A stretch of 64,000 nucleotides of DNA from Lentinula raphanica (GCA_027919835.1 JANVFP010000010.1:1116001-1180000); one strand, 5' to 3'; positions 35,701 to 48,197 are shown, numbered from the stretch's first letter. Translations and numbers: made by a program. Notes: generated by a model from the sequence alone, not told the origin.

Positions 35701-38700
35701 ATGTCCCGTCACAGATACGTGAAGAACTTGAACATCGCTGGTACGATAATCTTGGCAGCTATGCAGAATCTATTTCTCTAACATACAACTCAGATGAGCT
35801 AGATGACGATGCGCTATCCGATGGGGTCGATGAAGAGGAAATGACTGCAGAGCAGCAACGTATGCAACATCTGAACCACCCAGAGACCAGAGTCTTATCA
35901 TATACCTAGTGCAAATGAACGATGTCCTCGAGGAGATCCGAAATGTGATTGGAGAAGAAGAAATTTCTGGTTTACCCGACAGCGAGATCAAAGACACAAT
36001 ATGGTATTACAACTTTGATATCTCAGAGTCGATGCAGTGGTGTCTCGGTGCGTGGATCTTCATATCGCTCTCATGAGTTCCAAACTTACTGAGCTGCCTA
36101 GATCAACAAGAGAAACGTCGGGCAGCGAAAGAACGTCAAGGTGAGCTTCGCTCTCGTCCTTTATACTTCATCCCTTCCCCCTTCCCTGGTGGCCTCAGCC
36201 CTTCCATCGTTTCTTGTACATCTCCACGCGAGTCGCAAAAGATCTATGAGAAGGTGCATGCTTCCCAACCATCTCCTGTTGGTATCGGCGCTTCAAGTCC
36301 TGCGCTGATAATTCGCTTTTCGATGTAGGACTGGATAGAACGCTTTCTCCGCCAGCGCATCATTACTCTGGGATGCAAAAATACGGCGGGGACCCAAACG
36401 AGCTTGAGAACAGCGGACGGTCGCGAATGCCCTTGATTCATCTCGCTCAACAAAGACAACAGGATTGGGAACAACAGAGATTGCAAGAGGAGCCGGAACA
36501 GATTGTTATAGAGGCCGCGGAGGAGCAAGACGTTTCGAATGTCGATGCGGAGAGTCTTCGTCGTTTGAGTACCATTAGTGAACGGACTGAACGAACGGAG
36601 CTTTCGCCTTATACACCTCGTCCCGGCTATCTTCCTCCTCCGCGTACGGTCAGTACGTTTACTGATTCTTCTTACGGAAGTTTGATCGGTGAGTTCGATT
36701 TATTGCATGTTCGACAGCTCTCTCTTAATAGCATGGTCTGTAGACGGCGGATACTTGAAAAACCCAGCACGTCATCCTTTGGATCCAAATCTGATCCCTG
36801 TCTCTCCGTCTGGCTCTGCTATACATCGGCTTTCGATGTACGAGCCAGCTCCTTCAATAACATCTTCTGGGTCGTATCGACAATCACCCTCTCCTCGTCC
36901 ACCAAGCGAGCCCCTTCCACCTATCGATACTATACCTGATATTCCAGACTCCCAGTCCTCAGTCGTTCCCCCGGTACCTCCTCCGAAACCTCTGAAGCAG
37001 TCATCTCCGGTGAAACAGGCACAGTCCAGTACCTCCGCACCACCTGCAAAACAGTCAAAGTTAGCACAGCTAGCCAGCAGTCGAGCGAGCACTCGTACCA
37101 GAAGCTCTGCTTCTTTGAGCACTGAGGATACAGGCTCTATCAAAGCATATCCAGCCAAACGACCGGAGTCTTATCGACAGTCATCCACCGTATCATCGTC
37201 GTCATCGTCTTCCACCTCTACGGCGTTACCAGCTCCTTCTCCTGGACATCATTCGCCATCGAAGCTATCACTGTCAGCGGCTTCTTCTGCTAGTGACCTC
37301 CCGAGAAATAACACTGTCTCATCTTTTTCTACGTCTGCACCATCTCTAACATCACTGGATGTACGAAAAGCTGTTGATGCAGCACTGGAGCTCGAGGCTT
37401 TGGACCGAGAACTCGCTTCGTCACGCCAGGCAAGATTGCCCCCGGTACAGAAAACTCCCACGGAGCCTTCTCAGCCTGGAACACCAACTCGACTGGCAGG
37501 TCCTACGACATCTAAGGTTGCAGGAGGAGCGTCCTCGGATATCTCTACTCCACAATCTACTCGTCCACCCTCAAAGCTCGCCTTGTTAGCACAGGCAAAG
37601 GCTCAAAAGTCGAAGCGCAAAAGGCAGCAGCAGCACAAAAGCCGAGGCGGAAAAAGCTGAAGCGCAGAAAGCAATATTAAGAACTACCCGCGTGAAACCT
37701 CCTCCTCCTAACCATCTACCCCTGAACACACAGAATACTTGACTCCGATCGCGAATGGTTCTTCCGTTACGACTGCTATAACGACCTCTTACCAGACTCT
37801 GTACAGTCTGACCGACCCAACTCGAGTTCAAAGTAAGGAGGCTCCGTTTGTCGTGCCCCTAGCCGCTCCAAACTACATCAAGGGTGTCTCATCTAGCGCA
37901 AGCTCAAGTGCCAGTGGCAGCGTGACCAAACCACCTTCCAAGCTCGCGCTCAAAGCCAAAAAGCACAGGAAAGAACTCGGAGTTTTCCCAATCCGCGGTT
38001 TCAAACTCAGAGCCCGAACCCGAAGTCATCATCGTCCCAACAATGTTCTTACCCAGATCCAGTCGGTCGAGTGCGTCACCGTCCGCCTTCGCTTCCGTCC
38101 TCGTCGATGTTGATCTGATAAATTTCCCTCAAGTGAATGCCGGGAGCAGCCATAGGGGTTCAAAAGGGAAGCAGAGCATCTCAGAGACGACGCAGGGCAA
38201 GTCGACACCAGATATGATGCGGTCTTATCACGAACGGAGACGTGTACCTCCCACTCTGAGCACCTCAACGAGCGCGAGTTCCTTTGCTTTCGATGGTCCT
38301 AGTCCTGATGACATCGTGTTGAATGCCCGTCGTGGGACGTCTCTATCACATCGCAAGGACCGAAAGGACATCCCCTCTTCCACCGGTCTCAAGAGAGCCT
38401 CCACTTCTTCTAAAGCTTGATTATTCACTTGTTTGACTGGTGTTTGGTGGCTGACTATTTTATTGATCATTTGTTCTTGTTGTATTATGTAGCTGCCAAG
38501 GAACGAGAAAAAGCACAAAAACGTTTGGTACAATCTCAGTCTGCTGCTCAATCTCGTACAGCTTCGCCTGCTCCAAAAGGCAAGAAAGGTGTTGCCAGTA
38601 ACACCAAGATGGGGATGAAGTCCGGTACTTCTACTCCTGCGAAAGGGATCGGGGTGGATCAACGCATGCTTGACCTTTCCGCACTCAATCTGACTGGGGA

Positions 38701-40573
38701 ACAAACTGAGGTGGTCGTCGAAGAGGTACCAAAGGCGAGTTTTGCTCGCGAAAAGCTTCTTGAAGAGGCAAAAAAGGCTATAGAAGCCGAGGGAAAAGAG
38801 AGGAAGAAGGAAGTGAGTCTTGTTGTTATAGGTAAGGCTGAGGTTGACGAAGCCATGGACACATTTTGATCTGCTCTTGCCCAGGTCATGTTGATGCCGG
38901 TAAATCGACATTGATGGGGAGAATGTTATATGAACTCGGAAGACTGGATGAAAAACACGATTAGCAAATGAGAGAGGGAGCAACAAGGCGGGGAAAAGTA
39001 GTTTCAGTTGGGCTTGGAATTTAGATGGGACCGCAGAGGAACGGGAACGGTATGGTCTTCGTTCCACACCGAACCTCACAGATTACTTCATGACGTCTTA
39101 CAGAGGTATAACGATGGACATCGCCCTACAATCTATGTCTACATCACATAGACATATTACAATACTGGATGCACCTGGCCACAAAGATTTCATACCGAAT
39201 ATGATATCTGGAGCATCTCAAGCAGATTGTGCACTCCTTGTGGTTGACGCTGCAACCGGCGAATTCGAAGCGGGGTTCGACCGTGGAGGTCAAACCCGAG
39301 AACACGTTCTTCTCGTTCGAAGTCTGGGTGTTTCCCAGGTAGTCGTCGCTGTGAACAAGCTTGATCAGGTGAGACCAGGGTTCCGTGTTACACAAGAGTT
39401 TGCCTTATCACAAGAATCCTCATAGGTACAATGGAGCAAGAGCCGTTACGACGAAATCTGTGACTTTTTACGTCCATTCCTCGTCCAGTCTGGCTTTCAT
39501 CCTTCAAAAACCAGATTTGCACCAGTTGCTGCGATGCAGGGCGTCAATCTAGTTACATTGGAAGGGGAAGCAGCTCAAGAGCTTAGACAATGGTACAATG
39601 GGCCCACATTGGCTGACCATCTGGGTAAATAATCGATACTAACTCGCGTTGTCACCGTTAACCGTTGCTCCTGAACTTGCAGATCATCTGGAACCACCAG
39701 CGCGTGATATTTACGCTCCTTTGCGGATCCCCGTATCCAATGTTTTCAAAGGTTCAAGCTCCGGCATCGCCGTCTCAGGTCGGCTCTGCGGAGGGGTAGT
39801 ACAAGTGGGAGATCGTCTGAGGGTTCTCCCTGGAGATGAAACTGCTGCTGTTAAACGTATGCCAGCTGATTCCTTCATATACGACAAACTCAACTATCTC
39901 TACAGTGATTGAAGTCAAAGAAGAGAGTGTTCCGTGGGCCGCTGCTGGCATGAATGCCACACTATACCTCACTTCCATCGACGCCGTTCATTTGAACATC
40001 GGCAACGTCCTCTGCCCACCAACGAACCTGGTCCCGTTAGCGACCACGTTCACTGCACGTATCATTGTCTTCGAAATTCAGGTTCCTATAACATGCGGAG
40101 CGTCTGTAAGTTAAATTCTGCTTAAAACAGGACTACTCAGAACGCAAAATTCATTAATCGTGTCCTTTTCAAAAGATCGAGCTCTTTCACCATTCTCGTG
40201 ACGTTCCCGCGACAGTGTCGAATCTGATAGCCATTCTTGATCGAGCGTCAGGGAATGTGATTAAGAAAAAACCTCGGTATGTGTACTCGCTGTGCAGTCC
40301 TAGTTGTCGCCCTGGTTGACAGTGCCTTAGTGTCTTGACCAAGGGAATTTCTGCGGAGGTTCAAATCACCTTGCGCACGCAATCGCTGTCCGGGCCCTCT
40401 GTTGCGCGCCCAATCCCTTTAGAGTCGTTCTCTACGAACAAAGACATGGGCAGGATTCTGTTGCGCCGTGGAGGTGAAACGATCGGGGCGGGTGAGTGAT
40501 ATCCTCAACGTATAGTGATGTGTTTGACGAACAGCGTATGTCTCTAGGAATCGTACTGGAAATCTTTGGATGA
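35701..40573 (+). CDS. HBS1: HBS1-like ribosome-rescue GTPase, frame disrupted as sequenced
   Basis: Starts [12 protein letters not shown], the HBS1 N-terminal signature, and continues over small exons to [20 protein letters not shown] and [20 protein letters not shown] long disordered Ser/Pro region (36370-38420) carries three related SKLAxLA-type motifs. The GTPase is eRF3/EF1A-like: GHVDAGKST (G1, ~38890), [19 protein letters not shown], then two beta-barrel domains ([24 protein letters not shown]) and the end [25 protein letters not shown]1 with Dom34 splits stalled ribosomes. The reading frame breaks near 37610, 37642, 37708, 37965-37985 (twice) and 38952 (in-frame TAG at 38962); each is restored by adding one base in a short run. 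Probably sequence or assembly indels; a decayed gene is the alternative. Confidence 0.82.
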
Positions 40574-40889
40574 ACGAACACATTGTCATTTGTGGTCAGG
40601 AGTCATCAACTCGTATCATTATTATCATATAGCGTTATAGAGGATGGAAAGGTATAAAGAAGAGAATCGATATACACGATGAAAAAATCAAGATGTGGCC
40701 GGAAAGATCGTTACGAATATATGAATACAAATGCGAAAGTGGAGAAATCTACTTGAGATGAGAGATGGAGAAAGGTGAATCCAAGAAAAAGGTATCGTCT
40801 AAGTTAAGCCGTTAAAAAGGAACATAAGCATGAGAGGAAGGTATTTTCTCCAAACAAGAACAGAAGAATAAAGTAGAAGAGATGAGGAA

Positions 40890-42387
40890 TTATTTTTCCT
40901 TCTCCTTTTCCTTTTCCTTTCCAAATAGGTTTTTGATACTCATCTTTCCGAAGATGGATTTACGCTTTGCACGAGTAGAAGGACTCTCGAATTTGGAGGA
41001 TGGAGAAGAATCCGGGGTGGGCGAGCCTCTGGATGGGAAACTAAGAATCCGAGAACTCCTTTTTGAAGGTGTGGAAAGAATGGAAGATGTACTCGGTCTA
41101 GGAACAGGAGATTCGACTGTAGGAGTCGAAGCTGTCTCGTTCCCAGTCCCATTCGTCTGGTGAGACTTTTTAGTGGGAGTTGTGGGCTCAGCAGGGAGTG
41201 CACTCTGTGTCTCTGCCTGTGTCGATGGAGCAGGCGCAGGCACATCATTTTCGGTTGCAGCAACGGACGTCACGGGCTCTGCAGCAGGTGTGTCAACGGA
41301 AGCGGGGGCAACAACAGGTCCATGTGTGGAAGCCTCAGTGGAGGGGCTTGGGGAGATAGCTGCGTCCGTTGGTGAAGCAACCGGGATAGCCTCAGCAGGT
41401 GGTTCAGTCGAGGGAACAATCGGCGTGTGAGTAGAAGGAATGACCTCGGCCTCGGTGGGAGGGACCGAATTAACGGACGAATCTTGCGGAGATAACGGGA
41501 CTGCATCGACGGGAGTATGAGTAGAGGGCTCTACTGTCAAAGTAGCAGCTTCAGCATCAGGAACTGAAGTACTTTCCACCGCGTCCTGAGTCACTGCGGC
41601 AGGAGCTCCGTCAGTTGGAGCGACAGGAGGACTTGGCTCTTCGGTTGCGGCTACAACGGCGTTGGGAGTTGGCGGATAGGGCGATATAGGTGATTTGACA
41701 GACATCTGTAACGAAAAAAATGAGGATACGGAAAGACACATGAGCATGAGTTGACTCACCTGGTCCGGGTTGATGGGATCTATTCCTATTACACCTTGAA
41801 TAGCGGCTCCTACACCAGAAGCGACATACCCCAACGCCGAAGATGTTCCATCTGTTGCAGCCATGATTGTCGCCAAATCTGAAACGACCTGAGGAAGGAT
41901 ACTGGGGGTACCCGGTGTCGTAGGCTTACCGACTGCATTTTCCGGGGCTGATTTAGACTCTTCGAGGGTTCCGTTTGGGCGAGAAGCTTCTGAAGGCTTT
42001 TCTGGCGCGGTGAAAACGTTATTAACGTTACCCGAATTGTCGGCCTCTGTAGGTTCCTGGCTGTTCACGACCCATTGACCGTCAACGACGAACTTGTAGG
42101 CAATTTTCTCGTTCCAGTTGATTTCAGCCGTGCCCTGGAAACCATCCTCTCTTTTCTGCAACCGAACTGATTGGGACCACTACAGAAGGGTCCGTTGAGG
42201 TTTCAGAGGACAATTTGAAGGAACTTTTTTCGAAACTACGAACCTCGTCAAAGCTTCCGGTAACAATGACGACGCTTGGCTCGGTATATGGCCTGGGCGA
42301 GGGTTAGGACGACTATACTAAACTTTGAGTAGCTTCGCAGGAAGCTCACCAACGAAATGTAGCTGTATACTTTTCTGAGTTGGACAT
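40890..42387 (-). CDS. CBM48/AMPK-type glycogen-binding domain protein (Mdg1/Crp1-like)
   Basis: Start at 42387: MSNSEKYTATFRW, then across introns PYTEPSVVIVTGSFDEW and QSVRLQKREDGFQGTAEINW and NEKIAYKFVVDGQWVVNSQE, the AMPK-beta-type carbohydrate-binding fold. Among fungi this arrangement matches Mdg1/Crp1, first described as cruciform-DNA-binding and pheromone-signalling proteins in yeast. The rest (about 300 residues) is Pro/Thr/Ala/Glu-rich with repeated units such as STHTPVDAVP and STHTPIVPSTEPPAEAIP and ends in a basic tail FGKEKEKEKEK at 40890. The tail looks disordered. Binding of glycogen or DNA cannot be decided from sequence. Confidence 0.75.
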
Positions 42388-43218
42388 GACGAACAGTGAA
42401 CGAGCGGGAAAAAAGCCAAGCGAAAGCTCCTATTCAGAATGCCCGAATTGAATTGATTGATCTTGTTTGTTTCCCATGTTGATGTTTTCCACTCACCCCA
42501 AATTATTTAAGTATTGGATGAACTTCGAAGTTGAGTGAGCATTACATAGTACCGTCTACCGTTCAACGTTTAACAATCATTGTTCAGCATCCTTTTTGCT
42601 GGCCAGCATAGATTTACGAAAAACTGTACTTCAAGAGCTGTAAGCTGGCTGCGACAGCTTGCTATAGGCAGTGTAAGTATCGGTTTAAGTAGTACTCGAA
42701 GGACTTTTCCTCTCCGAGTTTCTAATTTTCTTTTCATTGTTTCAAAGTTTGATTTTAGCTCTGAATTGTTCGAATATGCTTCTGCTGAAACTCTGCAGTT
42801 AGTCTTCATGCACATCTTCCACCAGTTCTCCGATGTTTAGAACTCCTCCGTCACCATACATATCGTAAGTACAACAATCATTGCTGTCTTCAACTCATTC
42901 AAGGCGGTAAATATCTGTATGCCTGTACATGAAACCTTGATGGCAGTTGCTGATACTTCTCAAAACAGCGCTATGACAAGATCTCAATGGCGCATTCACT
43001 CTGGGCCATAGAACACTACAAAATATCATGAACAATATACAAAACGTGTACCAAGAGCTATGATGTGGACGAACATAATACATAATAACAATACAGCATG
43101 CAACAACAACCATGACCATAAATTAAACCAATGATAATGCATGTAAGTGCGTCCGAAAACCAGAATTAATGCCAGTGCTCCCGCCTGTCGAAACTCGAAC
43201 TCATCCCCATCTCAGTAC
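42388..43218. other. Intergenic, no gene seen
   Basis: About 830 bp. Includes the promoter of the CBM48 gene and probably the 3' end of the gene ending at 43219. A frame of 81-86 aa on each strand at 42570-42840 has no recognisable motif. CAACAATCATTG-type AT-rich pieces near 42570 and 42870 are not assigned. Confidence 0.35.
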
Positions 43219-43964
43219 CTATTCATCATACACCCAATCCGTGTAGATGCTCTCCGCGTCATCTGAATAATAGAATTCGTGTTCACTATCCCCTTTGCCA
43301 TCCCCGCGTACAATCTCCACCATTATCACATCCCAGTCAATCTCGGGCTCAAAGCTCGAATCCCTCATGAACAGAGATGGTCTATTATGCCGCATCGACG
43401 AATTCGTTTCGAGGGTTGTTAGCTGATGGGAGGTGGAAGATCGACGTGTGGACTGTGTAGCTTCCTGTGGCCAATGAGGTATTGGAGGCAACTTTCGCAC
43501 TCCAGTTGGATGAGGAAGTGGCCTCACAGGTAGTTGAGGAACCTGGGGAAGGGGTCTGATTGCTTCTCCAGCTTTGGATCTGCGTCGTGGATGTGCTCGA
43601 TAGAAGAGGGTACTACAAATTTGATCAGAACTATCGAACGAAATTATATTCATGAAGAGGCTATTTACCAATCACTGTGGGTATCAGACAAGATGGAGTT
43701 TCGAGTCCTAGCAGTAGTAGCTGGGCTGGGCAAGCTATTAGGCCTGGCTGCTGTAGTGGCTTTGGCAGTGGAACCCGATGCCTCAGAGATCTCCGAGGAT
43801 TTCGTGCTTGAAGTACTATAACTCGTTTGAAACGAGGACATGGAAGAAGATGCCAGACTATGGGTACTATTTGAGGGATATGATTTCGTAGGTCGATGGG
43901 ACAAGGTAGAAAACATTGAAGGAAATCGGAATGCGTTTGATATCTGTCGATCTACCAGAGCCAT
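43219..43964 (-). CDS. Hypothetical Ser/Pro-rich protein
   Basis: Two exons joined by an intron from about 43671 to 43614 (GTAAATAGCC ... TTTGTAG) give about 230 residues from ATG at 43964 (MALVDRQISNAFRFPSMF) to the stop at 43219. The first half is Ser/Thr-rich and probably disordered; the middle has a Pro-rich stretch (RPLPQVPQLPVRPLPHPTG, then VRKLPPIPHWP) with possible SH3-binding PxxP motifs; the end is acidic and aromatic (IDWDVIMVEIVRG and ESIYTDWVYDE). I do not recognise a family. Upstream exons cannot be excluded because a GTAAGT sits right before the ATG. Confidence 0.5.
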
Positions 43965-44303
43965 TACTTATCACGTCTAGAGGGCTTTGAATCCGAGTGG
44001 GGGGCAGGATGTCACTCAGGCTTGAACAGCACGGGTTATTATAATACAGCAGCAACAGTCTTGCTGTGATATGCACAATGAAACAAATCTGTGCCGCAAC
44101 AATCATGATTTGATATTATGAACCTCGACTGGGCACTGGCAGAACTGAGAACAGTCAGCTTGGACGGAATGTGCCCTGTGAAATAATTCCGGAGGAACCG
44201 AATCATGATGGTCGATGCCAATTGATGGCCTGGTTCGGCACTGCCTCAATCCAGAGCTGACATCGCCTTTCAGTTTTTATTTCCGACCTTCCCTCGGGAA
44301 TCG
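43965..44303. promoter_or_regulatory. Divergent promoter region, hypothetical / EFM6
   Basis: 339 bp between the start codons of the minus-strand hypothetical gene and EFM6. Several short frames cross it, none recognisable. No TATA box obvious. Confidence 0.35.
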
Positions 44304-45453
44304 ATGCAGCTTGCACAGCACTCCGATGATGAGCATATCCCGAATGACGACGAAGAAGAAGATAATATCACCGACCCTTTCAAATTTTTCCGCGTCGGCG
44401 AAGAAAACATGGGTACGCGAGACCTAGCCAAGTCGGAACTGCTCTCTGTTCTCCCCGGACAGCATTATTCGATGAACGGCAAATCACTCTGTTTGGAATT
44501 TTCAAGCAACAGTGGACCGATCTCTATCAACCTACAAGTAGATGCATCTCCTGGTTGTGGGGGCATCGTTTGGCCTGCTGGACAGGTTCATCCTGTTTCA
44601 TCACCTCAGTCAACCCGTTGCTGATGTCTCTCAAACCTTCGTAGATCCTTTCCAACTATCTCATCAAACAAGGATCAGACTTCATGCAGGGTAAACGCGT
44701 TGTAGAACTTGGCAGTGGAACCGGACTCGTCGGTTTGATTGCAGCCAAGTTGGGTGCAGGCAGAGTGTGGATCACTGATCAAGCGTAGGGCCCCTTCATA
44801 TGTGTCGTTCATTCAAAGTGTTCAATATGACGCTAAGGCGGTGTCGATGCCCAGGTCTCTCCTCGACATCATGCAACAGAATCTATCTTTGAATCGCCTG
44901 CAATGCAATTGCGAGGTAGCCGAACTAAACTGGTACGTTCTTTCCTTCTTCTCTTGTTCTCCCGTAAGTAGTAACACAAGTGGATGATCCGTCACATTGC
45001 ACTAGGGGGACATCCATACCCACCGCGATGTCATCTCCAGACGTGATACTGGCAGCAGATTGTGTGTATTTTGAACCAGCGTTCCCGCTGCTGGTCCGGA
45101 CACTTGATTCTCTTGCCACGGATAAGACCCAAGTCTTCTTTTGCTATAAAAAACGCGTACGCACGTCCTATTTCCGTTGAATGAACATGAACTCAATCGT
45201 GTTCTCCAAACTTAGCGCAAGGTTGTTATGATCTACATGTCGGATAGTTCATTCGCTGATCCTCAACGAGCAGGCTGACAAACGGTTCTTTGGTATGTTG
45301 AAGAAGAAATTCACTTGGCACGAGGTGACTTGCTCGTTCCTCATTCGTATCTGAGGACAATTATCATTCTGTCAACAGGTTATGGACGATCCATATCGAA
45401 ACCTCTATAACCGGGAATCTATCACACTCATCAAGCTTTTGAAAGTGGTCTGA
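44304..45453 (+). CDS. EFM6: Protein-lysine N-methyltransferase EFM6-like
   Basis: Exons from 44304 (MQLAQHSDDEHIPNDDEEED) to a stop at 45453. After an acidic N-terminus come GGIVWPAGQILSNYL, the SAM-binding motif I VVELGSGTGLVGLIAAKLGA, ITDQAPLLDIMQQNL (acidic post-I), VAELNWG, the family motif VILAADCVYFEPAFPLLVRT and the FFCYKKRRKADKRFFGML segment, then FTWHEVMDDPYRNLYN. These place it in methyltransferase family 16 (METTL21-like); the YKKRRKADKRFF segment is what I associate with yeast Efm6, which methylates a lysine of elongation factor eEF1A. Cytosolic. Other METTL21-type substrates are possible. Confidence 0.8.
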
Positions 45454-45702
45454 TGTCTGACATCTAGGTTCCTTTTCGACCAGTTCGGAAGTCGTCACAA
45501 TCAGCCGACTGTACTAGAACATGTTGAGCGAATTGAGACTTATCGGTCCTATTCGTTATCATAGTCACTTTTGACTCTGTAAATGGATCCATGATTGATA
45601 GCGGTTCAGTGAAGCCCGGTGGCGCCAGACGTTGTCCTGAGTGATAGAATGATATGACTCTGAGCATTATCATTCTACACGAGTCTGTATCTATATCTTA
45701 TA

Positions 45703-46108
45703 TCAGCAGAAGATCGTTATATGAAGGACGCGACATACTTGCAACCCATGAATACCTGCTATCTCTTTCTTCAATGTCTCCGTAACAAGTCTATGTTGTT
45801 TGACCATAGGTAAACCCTTAAAGGCTTCACTTGCAATTGTTATTGCGTAAAAATCGCCGCAACCACCTGCAACATACGACATCTGAGCACCAAAGAAGAA
45901 ACGCGAGGATAAACCCCCAGCCGCTCGCACCCGAAACATCCTGTACTTGCAATGTGGTTGGATTAAACTTCTCAGTCAATTTCGCCCGTATATGCTGTTC
46001 TCCTTGAGTTGATTGTGTGCCTGCATTTGATACATACGAAGTGGCGGAGAATGGACGAATCTGGATGGTCTTTGGTAGACAGCGTCGAGAAAGAGAGAGG
46101 AATGACAT
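45703..46108 (-). CDS. BOL3: Mitochondrial BolA-like protein 3
   Basis: From 46108: a mitochondrial presequence (MSFLSLSRRCLPKTIQIRPF), then RAKLTEKFNPTTLQVQDVSG joined across an intron (donor GTGCGA, acceptor TTGCAG) to GCGDFYAITIASEAFKGLPM and VKQHRLVTETLKKEIAGIHG, the BolA fold with its invariant His. BOL3 helps deliver 4Fe-4S clusters to mitochondrial targets together with Nfu1. The last exon is uncertain: reading through gives VCRVLHITIFC and a stop at 45703, but GTATGT after LQ is a good donor and a short final exon further down is likely. Divergent from COX15, about 140 bp between likely start codons. Confidence 0.85.
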
Positions 46109-46249
46109 GACGGTCTAGAATGAAGAATGCAGTGGACTGACAGTCCGTCCCTCTGTCATTGGTCAGCGCGGGCGGAAGATCCGGCCCGGTGAATGTAGAA
46201 CCAGTCTCGGTCGCCTGGAATGTTTTTGGACCTGTACTACCAGGTAGCT

Positions 46250-47891
46250 ATGCTGCCGTCTTGCCTGAGGGCTCAAAATTCCTTCAAAGTATCCTCTCGA
46301 TGGTCCAGAGCGCTATGGTCTCGCGGCGTCGTCAACAGTTCCTCCCTATCGTTACACACACCTACGCCTTTCGCTTCCTTCCGTTCTTCGTTTCAGCTCA
46401 AGTCCCAGCGCAGCTTCTCGTACTCCTCTACTCGAAATGCCATTCAGAATACTCAAAAGGACGCCCTTGCTGCAGAAAGACGGTTCTTTTCAACTAACAA
46501 GTCTCAATCTGAAAGCTCGAAAGAGCTACCTACGCTAGCCCCAAAGTCGGTCGGAATATGGCTGATGGCCTCTTCTACTCTCGTTTTTGCAATCATAGTC
46601 GTTGGTGGTGTTACGCGTTTGACTGAGTCTGGTCTCAGTATTACAGAATGGAAACCTGTCTCGGGAATACTACCGCCTCTCACCCAAGCTCAATGGGAGG
46701 AAGAGTTTGAAAAGTACAAGGCAACACCGGAATTTAAATTGTGCGTTGCAGGATTTGGGTCCAAATACCATCCAACATTGATTGCTTACTTAGATTGAAC
46801 CACTCCTTCCAACTCCAGGATTTCAAACGTATCTTCTACATGGAATGGGGTCACCGCGTCCTCGGCCGCCTGATCGGTGTTGCATTCGTTGGTCCTCTGG
46901 TGTACTTTGCGGTCAAAAAGCGCATCTCAAAACCTCTGGCGATCAGACTTAGTGGGTTGGCTCTGTTGATTGGTGCACAAGGTGGTCTCGGATGGTACAT
47001 GGTCAAATCTGGCTTAGATGACGCGTTGATGGAGACACCCGGAGCAGTTCCTCGCGTCTCGCAATATCGTCTCGCGGCGCATTTAGGCCTTGCTCTCTTG
47101 CTCTATGCTGGAATGTTCAGTTCGGGTTTGGCTATAATCAAGGAATGGAAATATGCAACAGGTGCCAAATGGATGGGTCTCACAACGTCGGCGTTCAATG
47201 AGGCACTGAATTCTCCTGCTGTTATGAGATTCAAAGCTCGATCATGGGTATTGACTGGACTCGTCTTTTTGACTGCGTTATCTGGTGTGTTGCTTTCATT
47301 ATCTCGCCTCTTTTCCCTGTTTTGACTGTCATAGGCGCGTTTGTGGCTGGGCTTGATGCCGGGTTACTGTATAACGAGTTTCCTCTCATGGGCGGTCGTT
47401 TGGCTCCTCCCAAAGACGAGCTTATGTCTCCAGCTTATGCTAAACGTGCAGACGGATCAGACAAATGGTGGAGGAATATTTTCGAAAATCCCACCACAGT
47501 TCAGTTTGATCATCGTGTACTGGTGAGTTTTTCTATATTCTCTCGATCGAGAAGAACACATATCTAATCTTCGACACGATAGGCCATGACCTCGTACCTT
47601 GGCACATCTATCTTATTCCTCAGAGCGAGGAGTATGCGTGCAATCTTGCCACCGTTGACACGGACTGCAGTAACCGCTGCATTCGCGATGGTTAACGTGC
47701 AGCTATTGTTAGGCATCACGACCCTCCTTCACTTGGTTCCCGTTCCTCTGGCAGCGGCTCATCAGGCAGGAAGTGTGATGGTTCTAAGTGCCATGATCCA
47801 TGTCCTTTTGACTCTCCGCAGGCCGGGAGCAGCAGCAAAAGCTTGGAGAGCTTTGCATATGCAGCGGCTCAAAGGAGGAACGAAGAACTAG
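46250..47891 (+). CDS. COX15: Heme A synthase
   Basis: Start taken at 46250 ([20 protein letters not shown]); an in-frame ATG at 46220 is also possible. A basic, Ser-rich presequence of ~90 residues precedes eight predicted membrane helices. Conserved heme ligands and motifs: [78 protein letters not shown] and [20 protein letters not shown]. Four introns. The protein oxidises heme O to heme A in the inner mitochondrial membrane for cytochrome c oxidase assembly. Complete, ending at 47891. Confidence 0.95.
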
Positions 47892-48197
47892 GTCTGAAAA
47901 GTACAAGTAGAGTGATATTATATCGTAATGTACTTTGAATCACCCCCACTTACAAGTTAATAAAGTATGTATATCAACTGGTTCGAACCTCGATAATACA
48001 ACCGCCCTAAGATATAATCGAATTCAGCGACGAGCTCTGCAAGGTTCTGTAGCATTGAACATTGATCGAGCGCTAAAGCACTCTCTCCGGCCCGGTATCC
48101 CAAGCTTTAAGCGCCAGAGACGCATCAGTGGTAGACGCGTCACCTGGATCGTTTTGATACTTGTCTTCCTGCTTTCTTCATTCCCCCTTCTTCAATC

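Noticed and set aside
47970..47990. GGTTCGAACC as a tRNA T-arm / B box
   Set aside because: The preceding 60-70 nt do not fold into D and anticodon arms and no acceptor stem pairs across it.
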